Of a DNA stretch of 64,000 bases, positions 39,611-49,576 are shown one piece after another. This DNA is from Prostheceraeus crozeri (Eukaryota > Platyhelminthes > Polycladida > Euryleptidae), in NCBI GenBank assembly GCA_907163375.1, contig CAJQUW010003226.1, positions 248,001 to 312,000 on the forward strand, written 5' to 3'. Made by a program: the position numbers and the translations under genes. The notes below the pieces were generated by a model, which saw only the letters and a list, made by a program, of their open reading frames with translations, was not told the origin of the DNA and ran no database searches. Within the stretch, counting starts at the first letter, position 1; each line of letters starts with the position of its first letter.

Positions 39611-39621
39611 ACTTTCAAAGC
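39611..39621. repeat. PLE-B target-site duplication, right
   Basis: Second ACTTTCAAAGC. Confidence 0.8.
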
Positions 39622-39839
39622 ATCTCATTTTCAACCAGTAAGCTATCATATACAACAAAAGGTTATACAGAACAAATGAAAGAATGCATGTATATTGAAC
39701 CATAGGAAACACTTATACTATCAAAAAAGCTCGCAGTTACAGACACAAGTAATGAATATTACAAATACTTCCACAATTGCTCACGCATCATTATTAGCAT
39801 CTATATTTACACTAAAACAACGACTTAGAAGTGTTAAAT

Positions 39840-40095
39840 AACGAGGAAGTTGAGGTTGTTCGGACATCTTTGTCGAATGTCTGACCGAATGTTTAAGACA
39901 GCTATGCTCGGCATAGTCGAAGGAGACAACAAAAGCGGAAGACCACCAAGAGTGTGGATGGATGATGTCAAGCTATGAACGCAGATGAACCTCGCGAACG
40001 CCATGAGGAGCGCAAATGACCGGATTCTGTGGAGGAAGATAAGTCGCAAAGCCGCCATCAACACCAACGAACAAGCCGATGCCCAGGGAAATTAA
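39840..40095 (+). pseudogene. Non-LTR RT C-terminal fragment
   Basis: 'LRLFGHLCRMSDRMFK', 'GDNKSGRPPRVWMDDV', then after one stop 'NLANAMRSANDRILWR'. This is the 'FGHxxRM..R...GxRxxGRPxxRWxDD' signature at the end of many endonuclease-type non-LTR ORFs and RTE-like elements. Confidence 0.65.
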
Positions 40096-40408
40096 GTCAA
40101 GTTATTTTTAGAGTATTATACCATCGGTCCTCGTCAAAGCATTTAATTGACAATTAACACACAGAATCATACTGTGATGCTTGCATGCATGAAATTGACA
40201 TTTTATAATTGACATCAAAATCTCTTACGCGGAATTTCTGGATCTCAGACGAAGGTCTTGAGAGCTACGTGGCGGATTGCACTCAGAAAGTAAAACCTTT
40301 ACTGATTTGATGATGGATGCGTTCAAAATTGTGCTTCGAATAATCAATATAATAAAAATACCACACTGAATAAGAAGATGTATTGGAAAATTTGTAAAAA
40401 AGATAAAG

Positions 40409-40450
40409 TCACGACGTTTCGGGTGATGCTACAACCATTATCAAGCGAAC
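40409..40450 (-). ncRNA. Hammerhead-like motif, PLE-C left
   Basis: Minus copy of 45791-45832. Confidence 0.5.
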
Positions 40451-40585
40451 ACAATAAAATGGAATGTACAGAACGTGGACAGTGCAGAGCTCCAGCAGTT
40501 ATCGGACATGAACGCCATTAACAAGTAAGTTTGCGGTAGGTACATCATGTTGATAAAAACCATCGTGAAGATTGAATACATTAGG

Positions 40586-40830
40586 TCAATTGGACTTAAT
40601 AAAAGCAGATTCTAAAGCTCGTCTGACAGTTAGGTTGTTACAAGGCGATAAAACTTTACAATGATCAAAATCAATAAAATGTCCAGTGTTGTGAGAATGA
40701 TGGGCAAGGGTATTATTCATATCAAAATTAACAACAGCTTTTCTATGTTCCTTAAAACGAGTATCAAAGGATCTCCCGGTTTCTCCTACATAAAATTTGT
40801 CACAATTTAGACAACACCATTCGTTCGACT
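40586..40830 (-). pseudogene. PLE-C GIY-YIG endonuclease fragment (-)
   Basis: 'CLNCDKFYVGETGRSFDTRFKEHRKAV' and 'HNTGHFIDFDHCKVL', ending 'RRALESAFIKSN'. It has the GIY-YIG core 'FYVGETG', conserved R and catalytic E helix. No RT is attached. Confidence 0.75.
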
Positions 40831-40849
40831 TTAACCAATAATTGTAAGA

Positions 40850-41105
40850 AAACTGATTGTGGCATTTATAGAATCCCGTGTTTAAAATGTGACAAATTTT
40901 ATGTAGGAGAAACCGGGAGATCATTTGATACTCGTTTTAAGGAACATAGAAAAGCTGTTGTTAATTTTGATATGAATAATACCCTTGCCCATCATTCTCA
41001 CAACACCGGACATTTTATTGATTTTGATCATTGTAAAGTTTTATCGCCTTGTAACAACCTAACTGTCAGACGAGCTTTAGAATCTGCTTTTATTAAGTCC
41101 AATTG
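40850..41105 (+). pseudogene. PLE-C GIY-YIG endonuclease fragment (+)
   Basis: 'TDCGIYRIPCLKCDKFYVGE' then the same endonuclease as on the opposite strand, to 'ALESAFIKSN'. It keeps a little more of the N-terminal part, including 'GIYRI', than the minus copy. Confidence 0.75.
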
Positions 41106-41697
41106 ACCTAATGTATTCAATCTTCACGATGGTTTTTATCAACATGATGTACCTACCAGAGGTGAACGCGGTTAAGAGAAAGATTAACCGGTTAACCGCG
41201 GTTAATTGTAGGTTTCAAAATTTCAGTCTTAAAATACATAACTAAAACCAATCATCTTCATCTACGTGTATGTAGGCCTACCAATATGTCAGCATAGATA
41301 GGCCGAGATTGAGGAATTTTGATAATAGGCAATAGACCTTATTTGTTATAGGCTTATGAAAGTCGAGTTAAATCACAGAAGAAACAGCGAACGATTAGGA
41401 CTGCTATAGCGTGAATTATAGTCCTACTAACTGCCTAGTCGTGAACGGAATAAATGATGATGTTGCTAATCTTGCTATGATGACAAAATTCATTTTTTCT
41501 GTGTGAATTATAAATAGTGAATGCGCATCACTCGCGCAAATTATGACAAAATTATAGTATGTAGGCGCATGAATGGTAGGATAGGATAAAAAATTAGGTG
41601 ATTTACATGTATGTGGACGCACATAATAAGTACGGTACGGACCTTTTTTGGCAGAAAAAAATGATATTTTTAATTTGAAAATATGTATTCGTTCAAC

Positions 41698-41937
41698 TCA
41701 GGAAGACTTCTTGGAGTTCAGATTCAAAAACGATATCTGCTGTGCATGTTCAGCTGTGAGTCCCATTCGCTTTTCATGGTAAATGTTGCCGAAGACAGAG
41801 AAGACTCGTTCGGAGGCAGCACTCGTGGCCTGAATAACCAGATACTTTCTCGCAAGCAACGAAAGCTTTCTGAACTTCGCTTGATTGATTCTCCACCATG
41901 AAAGTGGATCCTTTGACTGTGAAGGTAATCCTTGTGC
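41698..41937 (-). CDS. hAT transposase last exon: dimerisation domain
   Basis: Open to TGA at 41698-41700. It encodes 'DPLSWWRINQAKFRKLSLLA', 'RKYLVIQATSAASERVFS' and 'KRMGLTAEHAQQISFLNLN', the canonical hAT C-terminal dimerisation motif. Intact on its own. Confidence 0.85.
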   Translation of the reverse strand, partial: AQGLPSQSKDPLSWWRINQAKFRKLSLLARKYLVIQATSAASERVFSVFGNIYHEKRMGLTAEHAQQISFLNLNSKKSS

Positions 41938-42527
41938 CTGAAAAGAGAAAAGATGAAAGAGTATTAATCAAAGCCTGTAAGAATTGAATTTTAGGGTGAT
42001 GAACAAGTGTCACAACATGCATACTAAGAATCATTTATACGGGTAGAACATAGGCTTATAACTGTCATGCTATCATGTCTAGCCTATATGATGTAATGTT
42101 TGAATGGATGAAAACTCCAAACCCTGTAATTCACGTCATAAAGATTGTGCACATTATAGACATCGTCGATATACCACAATATCCAATATATAGTAGGTCT
42201 GTAACATTGTATCGAACAACAAACAATGCTATCAAAATGCAACTTCATGTGGGCAATTAACATTATCATGAACAATATCAGTTATGCATAATGTTACAAC
42301 AGAGTATAATGTTGACAAAATATTATAATTAAAAGTAAAACAACATGTATTTTCACTGAGATAGTAAAGTACAATTTTTTAACATCGTAGACGTCTTGAT
42401 ATTATTTTTGCAACTTCAGTCAAACAGCCTATTGCAGAGTTCATATTCCCCTACATAGATTTATGAAATTCATGTCAGCAAATTTACAATGCATTCCTGT
42501 TGCAAATCATCCATTTTTTGAACCTAC
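41938..42527 (-). other. hAT transposase intron 2
   Basis: GTAGGT donor to CTTTTCAG acceptor on the minus strand, 590 bp, phase 0. Confidence 0.7.
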
Positions 42528-44047
42528 TTGTATATAGCTATCCAGCTCATCCTCTTCTTTTGATACTTTCTCTTCAATCACATCGTCATCAAGCAGCGTA
42601 AGTAACTGCATCGTTTTGAACTTGGTGCTCCGGACGTGTCGTCGCGTTCGACTTCTGTTACTTCTTCATCCACATTCACTGATATCTTTTTCATTTCGTC
42701 CAATATTGTCGCGTGAACATTCGCGAGACAAGAATGTCAGCTTCTTGAACCTGGGATCCAAGAAAGATCCCATGATATGAACACTCATGGAACCAAGGAA
42801 CTCTTGGTCCTCCACGGAAAATCGTTCCGCAAGATTAATCAGCAGACGTGATTGAAACTCCTTGGCCATAGCAGTTTCGCAAGGTTAAGGTTTCAGCTGC
42901 AGTCGTTTCAGGAGACAAAACATGATCGGATAAACTTCTGAGACACTAACAGATGTTTCTGTTTGCCATTCATCTGTTGTCATCTTCAGGTGTTCAAGCA
43001 GAACAATCATCTCCTTGATTGCGATGATTTCATGCGAACCAAATGACAGCGAACATTTTTCCACATTGTATACCATGTATATAAGACTGATATCTTTGAT
43101 AATGCCCAGAAATTCATTAACGGCCCGGAAAATTCATGGCTGGAAATGAAACCATAGAAATATTTCACAACATGGCATACAATGATTATGACATCTACAT
43201 TTTTCGGGCTGTCAATGGCAAATTGTCGGGCCGCTAACGCGGCCCTCTAATTTGCCATTGACGCCCTCAAAACATAGCTGTCATCATATCATTGTTGAGT
43301 ACATGTGCTGATTTTACAAGGAAGTCAAATGCATCAAAGAGCTTTGAAAAGCTTTGAAGCATGACAACAGTGCTGTTCCACCTCGTTTTATTGTGCTTTT
43401 GAAGCTCGCACTTATCGTGATCCCTGCATAACTGTGCCCTGTAGGTCCGAAATTCCGAAGTCAGAGTTATGGATCTGTGGACTGTCGAAATTGCAGTATG
43501 GACTTTGTTGATCAATTTCTTTACTTCGTCTACCTCTTAAAAAGAATCGTTGATGGAGAGCTGAAGAAGGTGAGCGAAGCATTCGATATGGTATTTTGTT
43601 GATGAGGACAAATCCAACGCTTTCTTCATATTGCTCGCATTGTCATGGGTCGTACAGAAGGCGTTTACTTTGAAAGGACTCAAAGTTTCGTCTATGGTTT
43701 TAGCTAAATTGTCACCGGTGTGTTGCTGCGTTAATAAAGGACTACCAAAATTAGCATTTCGAAGCTGCCAAGATCGATCGATCCAATGAGCTGTGATGAT
43801 CATGAATGCTGACATTTGTCTGTTAGTCCAGCAATATGTGGTCATGCTCACCAAAGTGGAAGAAGTCAATCCATCCGTTTCTACCTTCTGTTTGAGTTGA
43901 GAAAGATCTTCATCGTACGTTGTGTTAATATGTCTCATCAGAGTTGTATGCGAGGGAGGTTTGTAGTTCGGCTCGAGATAGAGAAGCAGTTCCTTCATTG
44001 AGGTATCCTCACAGAATGTCAACGGTTGCAGATCAGTAGTTACACAC
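42528..44047 (-). pseudogene. hAT transposase exon 2: catalytic domain with stops
   Basis: Contains 'PLTFCEDTSMKELLLYLEPNY', 'TTYCWTNRQMSAFMIITAHW', 'FCTTHDNASNMKKAL', 'IECFAHLLQLSIND', 'NKTRWNSTVVMLQSF' and 'FLDPRFKKLTFL', the RNase H-like blocks of hAT transposases including 'THDNASNM' and 'CFAHxLxL'. It ends 'DELDSYIQ' at a GTAGGT donor (42527). In-frame stops fall at 43537-43539, about 43267 and 42885, and an unalignable stretch with a perfect hairpin lies at 43085-43265. Not functional. Confidence 0.8.
43213..43260. repeat. Perfect hairpin within hAT exon 2
   Basis: CAATGGCAAATT, then 'GTCGGGCCGCTAACGCGGCCCTC', then AATTTGCCATTG. Nested inverted repeats (GGGCCGC/GCGGCCC) form a long hairpin of about 48 nt. 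Possibly a tiny insertion. Confidence 0.6.
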
Positions 44048-44857
44048 CTGAAATAGGATAGAAATTTCACTATACAAAATGTTTACTCTCATCTTCATTT
44101 TGAAAATGTATCTTAATTCTTGATAAATCTATATTTTGTCTACCAGTAAGAATATTATTCGTGCTTGACATACTACGTATTTACATGTATGTACCGACTA
44201 AGTAAGAGATTATGTACCGATGCATTGTACTACGGCCTCGTCGTACTTCTAACTTCTTCACAATTTATCAATCAAGTAGGCTAAAACAAGCAGTATTGTA
44301 ACACAAGATTTCAGAAATTTGAGCATAGGTTCCCCGCCCTATCAGGGCGACCACGTCCCTGGCGTTCATCTCAATATGATTGAGAAAGGTCAGTCATAGT
44401 TGCTAAAATAAAATAGTCATTGTGTAGGGGAATTCAAACAGATTTCACCGCTAAATAACGTCATCATCTATTTCATAAGATAGGAGGGCTAACTAATCAT
44501 TACTTGCTGTTCCTCTTTTGGTATTTTGTAGGCCTATGGGCTGCGTAATACCTGTCCTTATTGATTTGCTGAAATTTAGTGCATAACAGGCCTATATGCA
44601 TGGTTTATGCTTAAATATTAAGGAACACGTTGAAAAACAAGCCTACAGAGTTACTTAATATGAGGTGGCTCCAAGATATTGGATATTGTCATTTAAAAAA
44701 CGTAGACTTTGTCACATTTATCCATGTTTAAAACATAGACTATTTAAAATATTACACTGAAAATATCGCAACCTTTCTACGAAAAGAAGTAGGCTCATGT
44801 TGAAAAAGAAGCTCTAACATACATGTAGGCCTACATGTAGTCACATGGTTAACTCAC
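44048..44857 (-). other. hAT transposase intron 1
   Basis: Begins GTGAGT and ends TATCCTATTTCAG on the minus strand; about 810 bp. No coding sequence was seen in it. Confidence 0.7.
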
Positions 44858-45210
44858 CGGACAATGAGCTTGGTGATGTCGATGGCTCGTTCTTTTGAGC
44901 ATGTTCTGGACTTGGATGTCTTTAACCATTCGTCCATATTTACTTGTGTCGATTCCCTCATTTCCTCGACGGCTGCTCGGACGTTCGTTCTTCTTCCGGA
45001 TGCATCACGAACAGGCGTTGATACGGATGATCCAGGATTGTCGTTCAAGTTGAAAAGAGGATGTTGATTCTTCATATGATATAAGAGGGTTCCAGTCCCA
45101 GATGAAAATACGTACTTCTTTTCACACAAATTACATTTTGCGTACTTTTTGTTGTCAATAGTGACAAGCTTGAAGTTGTCCCAAACGCGAGACATTCTAT
45201 GACTGTTCAC
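44858..45210 (-). pseudogene. hAT transposase exon 1: BED zinc finger
   Basis: Starts at an ATG with 'MSRVWDNFKLVTIDNKKYAK', then 'CNLCEKKY' and 'LLYHMKNQH', the CxxC...HxxxxH of a BED finger that binds transposon ends. It ends 'DITKLIVR' at a GTGAGT donor. Joining it to the acceptor at 44048/44047 keeps the frame (CG + G), which supports the splice. Confidence 0.8.
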
Positions 45211-45790
45211 GAAGGAATGACGACCGAGGTTTAACGACGAAGTTACAATGATTGAAATGAGTCATGACCTCGCTAGTCGCTACATCATTCGAGATCCCAT
45301 CCCACCTCAAAATCAGCGTCTCATCACCTCGCTCAACGCCTGGTGACTCATCTGGTGCAGGTGTTAAGCGACTTCGATTCCTACGTTCGTTTTTCTGTGA
45401 GATATCTATTGACTGACGTAAATTTTGACTCTCGTCTGTAGTCAAGTCTCAACTGCTGCTTCTTTTAAGACTTTGGTTCAGAGACCAATCTTGACAAAAT
45501 ACTACTATTCAGGCCGATGGCAGCAGCTTTATCTCACTAGAAAAAGTATAGAAAGTCTGAAAAGACTCTTTAGAGTAAAAAATGTAGCGGTTAACCGCAC
45601 CAAAAAATTATCCGGGTCATGAAAAATTAACCGCGGTTAACCGCGGTTAACCGGTGTCAAAAATTAACCGGGTTAGGAAAAATTAACCGCGGTTAACCGG
45701 TTAAGCAAACCGACTTGTTAATGGCGTTCATGTCCGATAACTGCTGGAGCTTTGCACTGTCCACGTTCTGTGCATTCCATTTTATTGTGT

Positions 45791-45832
45791 TCGCTTGATA
45801 ATGGTTGTAGCATCACCCGAAACGTCGTGACT
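45791..45832 (+). ncRNA. Hammerhead-like motif, PLE-C right
   Basis: Box TTGATAA, stem II GGT/ACC around loop, GAAA, CG, UC; stem I only CGC/GTG with a G-U pair. Confidence 0.5.
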
Positions 45833-45954
45833 TTATCTTTTTTACAAATTTTCCAATACATCTTCTTATTCAGTATGGTATTTTTACTTGATTGATTTTG
45901 TAGCATTATGTCAAACAGGATACAAGTTACAACCAGACAAGTGAGTAACCCCCA

Positions 45955-46800
45955 TGCGGAAAAATTAAAGTAGTCCTTCGAGGTTCGGATGCTGAATGCC
46001 GAAGCGAAACGATTCGAATTTTTCTCGAATGACAATTTTGAATCGAATCTCGAAGTTTGCAAGCCCCTAATATATGTACTTAAGAGTTGAGAATCACTGT
46101 ATTTTCTCATGGAAATCAAATTCCAGATTGATCCACAGGCCTACATATCGGCATAACTCTACTGTTAAACTAACTCATTGGGAAGAAGAATAAAATTCAC
46201 AGCTATGCCTCTTTTTGATGTTATAGATAACTTGAAATATAACGAATCGAATAAACTTTAAAATTGAATAAACCTATTGTTGTTTGCATACATGTACAAT
46301 CAAAAATTATAGTAGGCCTACCCGAACCTGAACAAAATGACTTGTGCGAACCACCACCACTCTTGTCACCTCCACTGCAAGCCAACGTGTATTTTCAGCA
46401 GCAGGGTTTGTCACAAACACAAGACGGTGCATCTGAATCCAAAGCAGCTGGATAAATAGTATATGATATATAGTATAATATTAGATCGGTTACAGGTCTA
46501 CAGCGTTTGGCAGTATTCACTTAACTTTCACTGATCCAATTCAAATAACTTGCAATTTCCTCAACCTGTCTGGCGAGCCTCCTTCAGTTGACTATTGTTT
46601 AGCATTGATCAATAAGTTTTAAGTGAATTATTTGAAAAACAAAGTTCATGATAGACGCAAGTGGTTGGACTTCGTGTTCGTGTCGTGTTCAATCGTGACC
46701 ATGTCGTGTTCGTGTATCGGATGAAAAGTATCGTGTCGTGTTGAAGGTAAATTTTCGAAGATAGCAAACCTCGAGTGCATAGCACACGTAATACTGATTA
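45955..46800. other. Unassigned, with TTCGAA-rich and CGTGTTCGTGT-rich patches
   Basis: 'ACGATTCGAATTTTTCTCGAA' near 46005 and 'CGTGTTCGTGTCGTGTTC' near 46675 look like hAT-type subterminal repeats, so this may hold decayed non-autonomous hAT copies. The frame at 46264-46455 has no domain I recognise. Confidence 0.35.
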
Positions 46801-46860
46801 TCCTATATATAAATATACACATATCATAAAGAAAAACATAGGCCTTTTATCTTTTCCTTT

Positions 46861-46901
46861 ATTGGCGACATGTTTCGCCCTCTCTCTTCATAGCAAATAC
46901 A
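46861..46901 (-). ncRNA. Hammerhead-like motif (decayed)
   Basis: GAAA, palindrome CATG, UC and a 5/6 stem I (ATTTGC/GCCAAT) are present. The box reads TATGAAG and stem II is poor. Confidence 0.4.
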
Positions 46902-47289
46902 CAAGGTGACAAGGTGATGCGTTTCTATCTTATGAATGGATGCAACAGCGGAGTGATTACAACTTAAAGTATCTAGATACTCGCAAAATTGCGAAGTTCA
47001 AGTTAGACAATAAGCTACATGAACAAAGTCAATTAGTTAATGAATAACGGCAACTGTAGACTGACTCTTTATGTTGGCAGAGACAGGCCAACTGCTTGAC
47101 GAGACAAGCTCCACTAGACAAAGCTGTCTCCGATTGCTGGCACTGCCGTAGGATTTCAAAGCGTCCTCTAGTATCGGGCTGTAGTTAAGCGCATTCCATT
47201 AGATGTCTATGTCTAGCATGTCGCAAATAAAAGGAAAGATAAAATTATTGGCTAATTTTTTTGTAATTCGATCAAGGAGAAAGGATGTT

Positions 47290-48140
47290 TTAAAATATAT
47301 ATACACACACGCGGCATTTTAGAAGAAACATTCCTTACGATTTGGCCCGCTGTATCAAATCAATAACATCGGATCCAATCAAACTCATCCAACCTTATGA
47401 TGACCCGGGAACAGCTTTCAATTGAAATATCCTACTTGTCTTACCAACCACGCTATCTAAAAAAGCTGATGAGCAAGTGAACTCGAGCACGTTTCAGTTA
47501 ACAAAAAAGCTACTATTTGCCCAAGACTTCAAATCGAAAAATCCGAATATATTTTCCAAGGTAATCCTCCCGATCTCAAGTACCTTGTTTTTTATGTGCG
47601 CCTTCAAAGACCACAAGTTTCTATCAGCATATAGACAGTCAATGTCCTTACTACGATGTTTATCTTACAATGGACAGACTATCACAGGAATTACCCGTTG
47701 TAATGAGAGCAGATGCAAGACCTGTGATATCATAACTACAGGCAATAGTATCATAGTTTCGCACAAACACAGGAACTCTAAAGAACTTCAGAATTACAGA
47801 AGACCTGAATTGATGTTCGTTTAAGTCATTTACAAGCTGACGTGCTCCTCATGTGACTGCTATTACATTGGACAAACGGGCAATACTCTGAGGAATCGAA
47901 TCAATAATCCAATTATTCATTTTTAAATGTAAGTCATACATTCTTCTGGAGGTTCATTTACTGCATCGCCTTTTTATCAGTTGCCTCTATCTACAAGCTG
48001 TGTTTATCGAATTGTTTAAGCCACCACTTAATTCGTAATAGATATAAATGATTTTTTAAGTTTTATTTCTGTAGTTTCGTGGTAAATACATCATTTTGCC
48101 ATGAAAAAAGTCGAAGTACTCGACGAAATGCATTGGCAAA
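47290..48140 (+). pseudogene. PLE RT thumb, GIY-YIG remnant and ribozyme end
   Basis: 'RRNIPYDLARCIKSITSD' (47330) matches the thumb of PLE-1 ('KNIPYNLAFRLKRIVSND'). 'YRQSMSLLRCL', 'GITRCNESRCKTCDII' and 'ELQNYRRPELMFV' follow. After one TAA at 47822-47824 the endonuclease start 'VIYKLTCSSCDCYYIGQTGN' and 'LRNRIN' are readable to 47905, then decay. Comparison shows what PLE-1 lacks: a GIY-YIG domain directly after the CKTC motif. The ribozyme motif at 48095 closes the element. Confidence 0.75.
48095..48140 (+). ncRNA. Hammerhead-like motif
   Basis: Stem I TTTGCC/GGCAAA (6 bp), box ATGAAAA, stem II GTCGA/TCGAC with loop AGTAC, GAAA, palindrome TGCA, UU. Strong pairing; the box is atypical. 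Confidence 0.6.
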
Positions 48141-48181
48141 GCTTTTGAGTCAATTTGCTTTTACTTTGAGATCCTCTGGTT

Positions 48182-48203
48182 TATATATATATATATATAT
48201 ATA
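48182..48203. repeat. (TA)n microsatellite
   Basis: Short AT run about 40 bp right of a PLE end. Confidence 0.9.
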
Positions 48204-48439
48204 CTCTTTAGCAAAATTAATGTTACATTACTACAACTGTTGAAATATCTCAATGTCTACAGCCATTCAGTTCATTTGATTACAAAAGTATCATACATCA
48301 TCTGAAAAACATTGGTCTCCTCTTGACGATTCACTATGATCATTGGCTACATCTTTGAATGGTTATCTAATACATGACATTTTTTAAAACATAGTTACTT
48401 TTCTTTCAATGTAAGTTTTGGCATCAAAATCATAGGTTA

Positions 48440-48965
48440 GAAAAATGAGACACAGATCAAAGAGAATATACTTTCAGAAAGTATTTGGACTCATCCACAA
48501 GACAATTATACGCGTGGCTGGATACATAATAATAACTAAGAATTACATCTCGAAGCAACTGACGTCAAATCAGAATGGCTGGAATTCACAGGACAGCTAC
48601 TGTGTCTGTGGTGGCAAAAGGTTTCAGTGTGGACTGAATGTAGACGCTTGCGCAATTTTATCTTTCAAGATGATAGTGCACCACAGAGGGAGTTCAGCAA
48701 CATTCTTTAAGGAACAGCGTGTAAAAGGATCACTTCCTTGGTCCTCCCGTAGCCCGGATTTGAATCTCATAGAGCATGTCTGGTATTTCCTTGGTATGAA
48801 AATCAATTGTCGTTCCACTCCAGCAAAACAATAAAAGAGCTGAAAGAGTGGCTCCTGGCAAAATAGCAATTGATGCCACAATCTTTTAATGACTCATTGA
48901 TAAAAAGTATGAATGATCGCATATCGGCAGTAATCGCAGCTCGTGAAGTTGTCATTCGATACTAA
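48440..48965 (+). pseudogene. Tc1-like transposase fragment
   Basis: 'FQDDSAPQREFSN' style sequence at about 48655 and 'LPWSSRSPDLNLIEHVWYFL' (48733-48800) are the second aspartate and the 'SPDLNPIExxW' glutamate motif of Tc1 transposases (DD34E). 'IKELKEWLLAK' and 'SLIKSMNDRISAVI' form the C-terminus. Frameshifts and an internal deletion; no ends found. Confidence 0.7.
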
Positions 48966-49141
48966 TTATTTATTGACTTACAGACATCTTGACAATAAAT
49001 ACCGGTACATTAGTTCTGACAAAATGCTCTCTTATCAAGGAACAAACATGATAAGCTATCATAAGACAAGAAAAGAGGGGTAAATAAAATTTCATAAGTG
49101 AGTGTATCCGCATTTAGCATTAATATTGCTGAAGTGCTCTT

Positions 49142-49300
49142 TCAATATTGAGCACTATACACCTGTAGTAAAGCATCCTTTCGTTTACTATATACTCGTA
49201 CATATATATAATATATGCATGCATGTAACTTCTCGTGTCTGAATTGGCGTATTTCTGATAAAATTTGGAATCTGTCTGTCAACAGATTGATCAGTTTGAT
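49142..49300 (-). pseudogene. PLE ORF1 fragment
   Basis: 'KLINLLTDRFQILSEIRQFR' is also readable at 60985-61050 in the decayed two-ORF PLE, so both are pieces of one gag-like ORF1. It abuts a (TA)n tract on its upstream side. Confidence 0.55.

Positions 49301-49307
<7 letters not shown>

Positions 49308-49358
<51 letters not shown>
49308..49358. repeat. (TA)n microsatellite
   Basis: AT run between an ORF1 fragment and a ribozyme-bearing end. Confidence 0.95.
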
Positions 49359-49361
<3 letters not shown>

Positions 49362-49396
49362 TACATATATTTATCAAATCTCAACAGATGTAACCA

Positions 49397-49438
49397 CCAC
49401 GAGACATGTTTCGGCCTGTTGAGCCTCATCAGTCGTGG
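49397..49438 (-). ncRNA. Hammerhead ribozyme motif, fully canonical
   Basis: Stem I CCACGA/TCGTGG (6 bp), box CTGATGA, stem II GGC/GCC with loop TCAACAG, GAAA, palindrome CATG, UC. Every invariant position of the hammerhead core is present. The best ribozyme candidate in the window. Confidence 0.8.
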
Positions 49439-49441
49439 ATA

Positions 49442-49510
49442 GGTTTGAACCAGCGACGTTGGAGCTAGAGGACGTGCAAGCATACCCTCCAACCACAAGA
49501 CCAACGGACC
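49442..49510 (-). repeat. tRNA-like sequence directly upstream of the hammerhead
   Basis: On the minus strand a box B GGTTCAAACC (49442-49451) follows a box A-like TGGTCTTGTGG (49493-49503) at about tRNA spacing, and ends 3 bp before the hammerhead. A tRNA head followed by a PLE-type ribozyme tail would be a SINE mobilised by a PLE. It could instead be a decayed tRNA gene. Confidence 0.5.
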
Positions 49511-49576
49511 ATCTGTTGAGAGCGTGATGGAGGAGCTCTCTATTCGATCGTCAGCCATCGAGGTGAACGGTCGGAT

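Larger units (their letters stand above)
41158..45713 (-). mobile_element. hAT transposon with GGTTAA-rich ends
   Basis: Inserted in the plus arm of PLE-C. The left end reads AGAGGTGAACGCGGTTAA and is followed by 'AACCGGTTAACCGCGG'. The right end holds several 'TTAACCGCGGTTAACCGG' words and stops at 'CCGGTTAA' against PLE sequence. The outer about 10 bp of the expected right TIR (a CACCTCT-like end) and an 8-bp target duplication are missing, so the right terminus looks eroded. A three-exon transposase gene lies inside on the minus strand. Confidence 0.75.
40360..45895. mobile_element. PLE-C: inverted PLE 3' ends, opened by a hAT insertion
   Basis: The outer parts 40360-40535 (minus) and 45714-45890 (plus) are inverse copies, each with a hammerhead-like motif. 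Inside, GIY-YIG fragments face outward: minus 40536-40805, plus 40889-41157. The plus copy is cut by the hAT element and continues at 45714. Without the hAT it would be an inverted dimer of about 980 bp made of PLE 3' ends, like 2124-3034. Confidence 0.75.

Noticed and set aside
48624-48881. 85-codon minus-strand ORF
   Set aside because: Antisense of the Tc1 transposase fragment.
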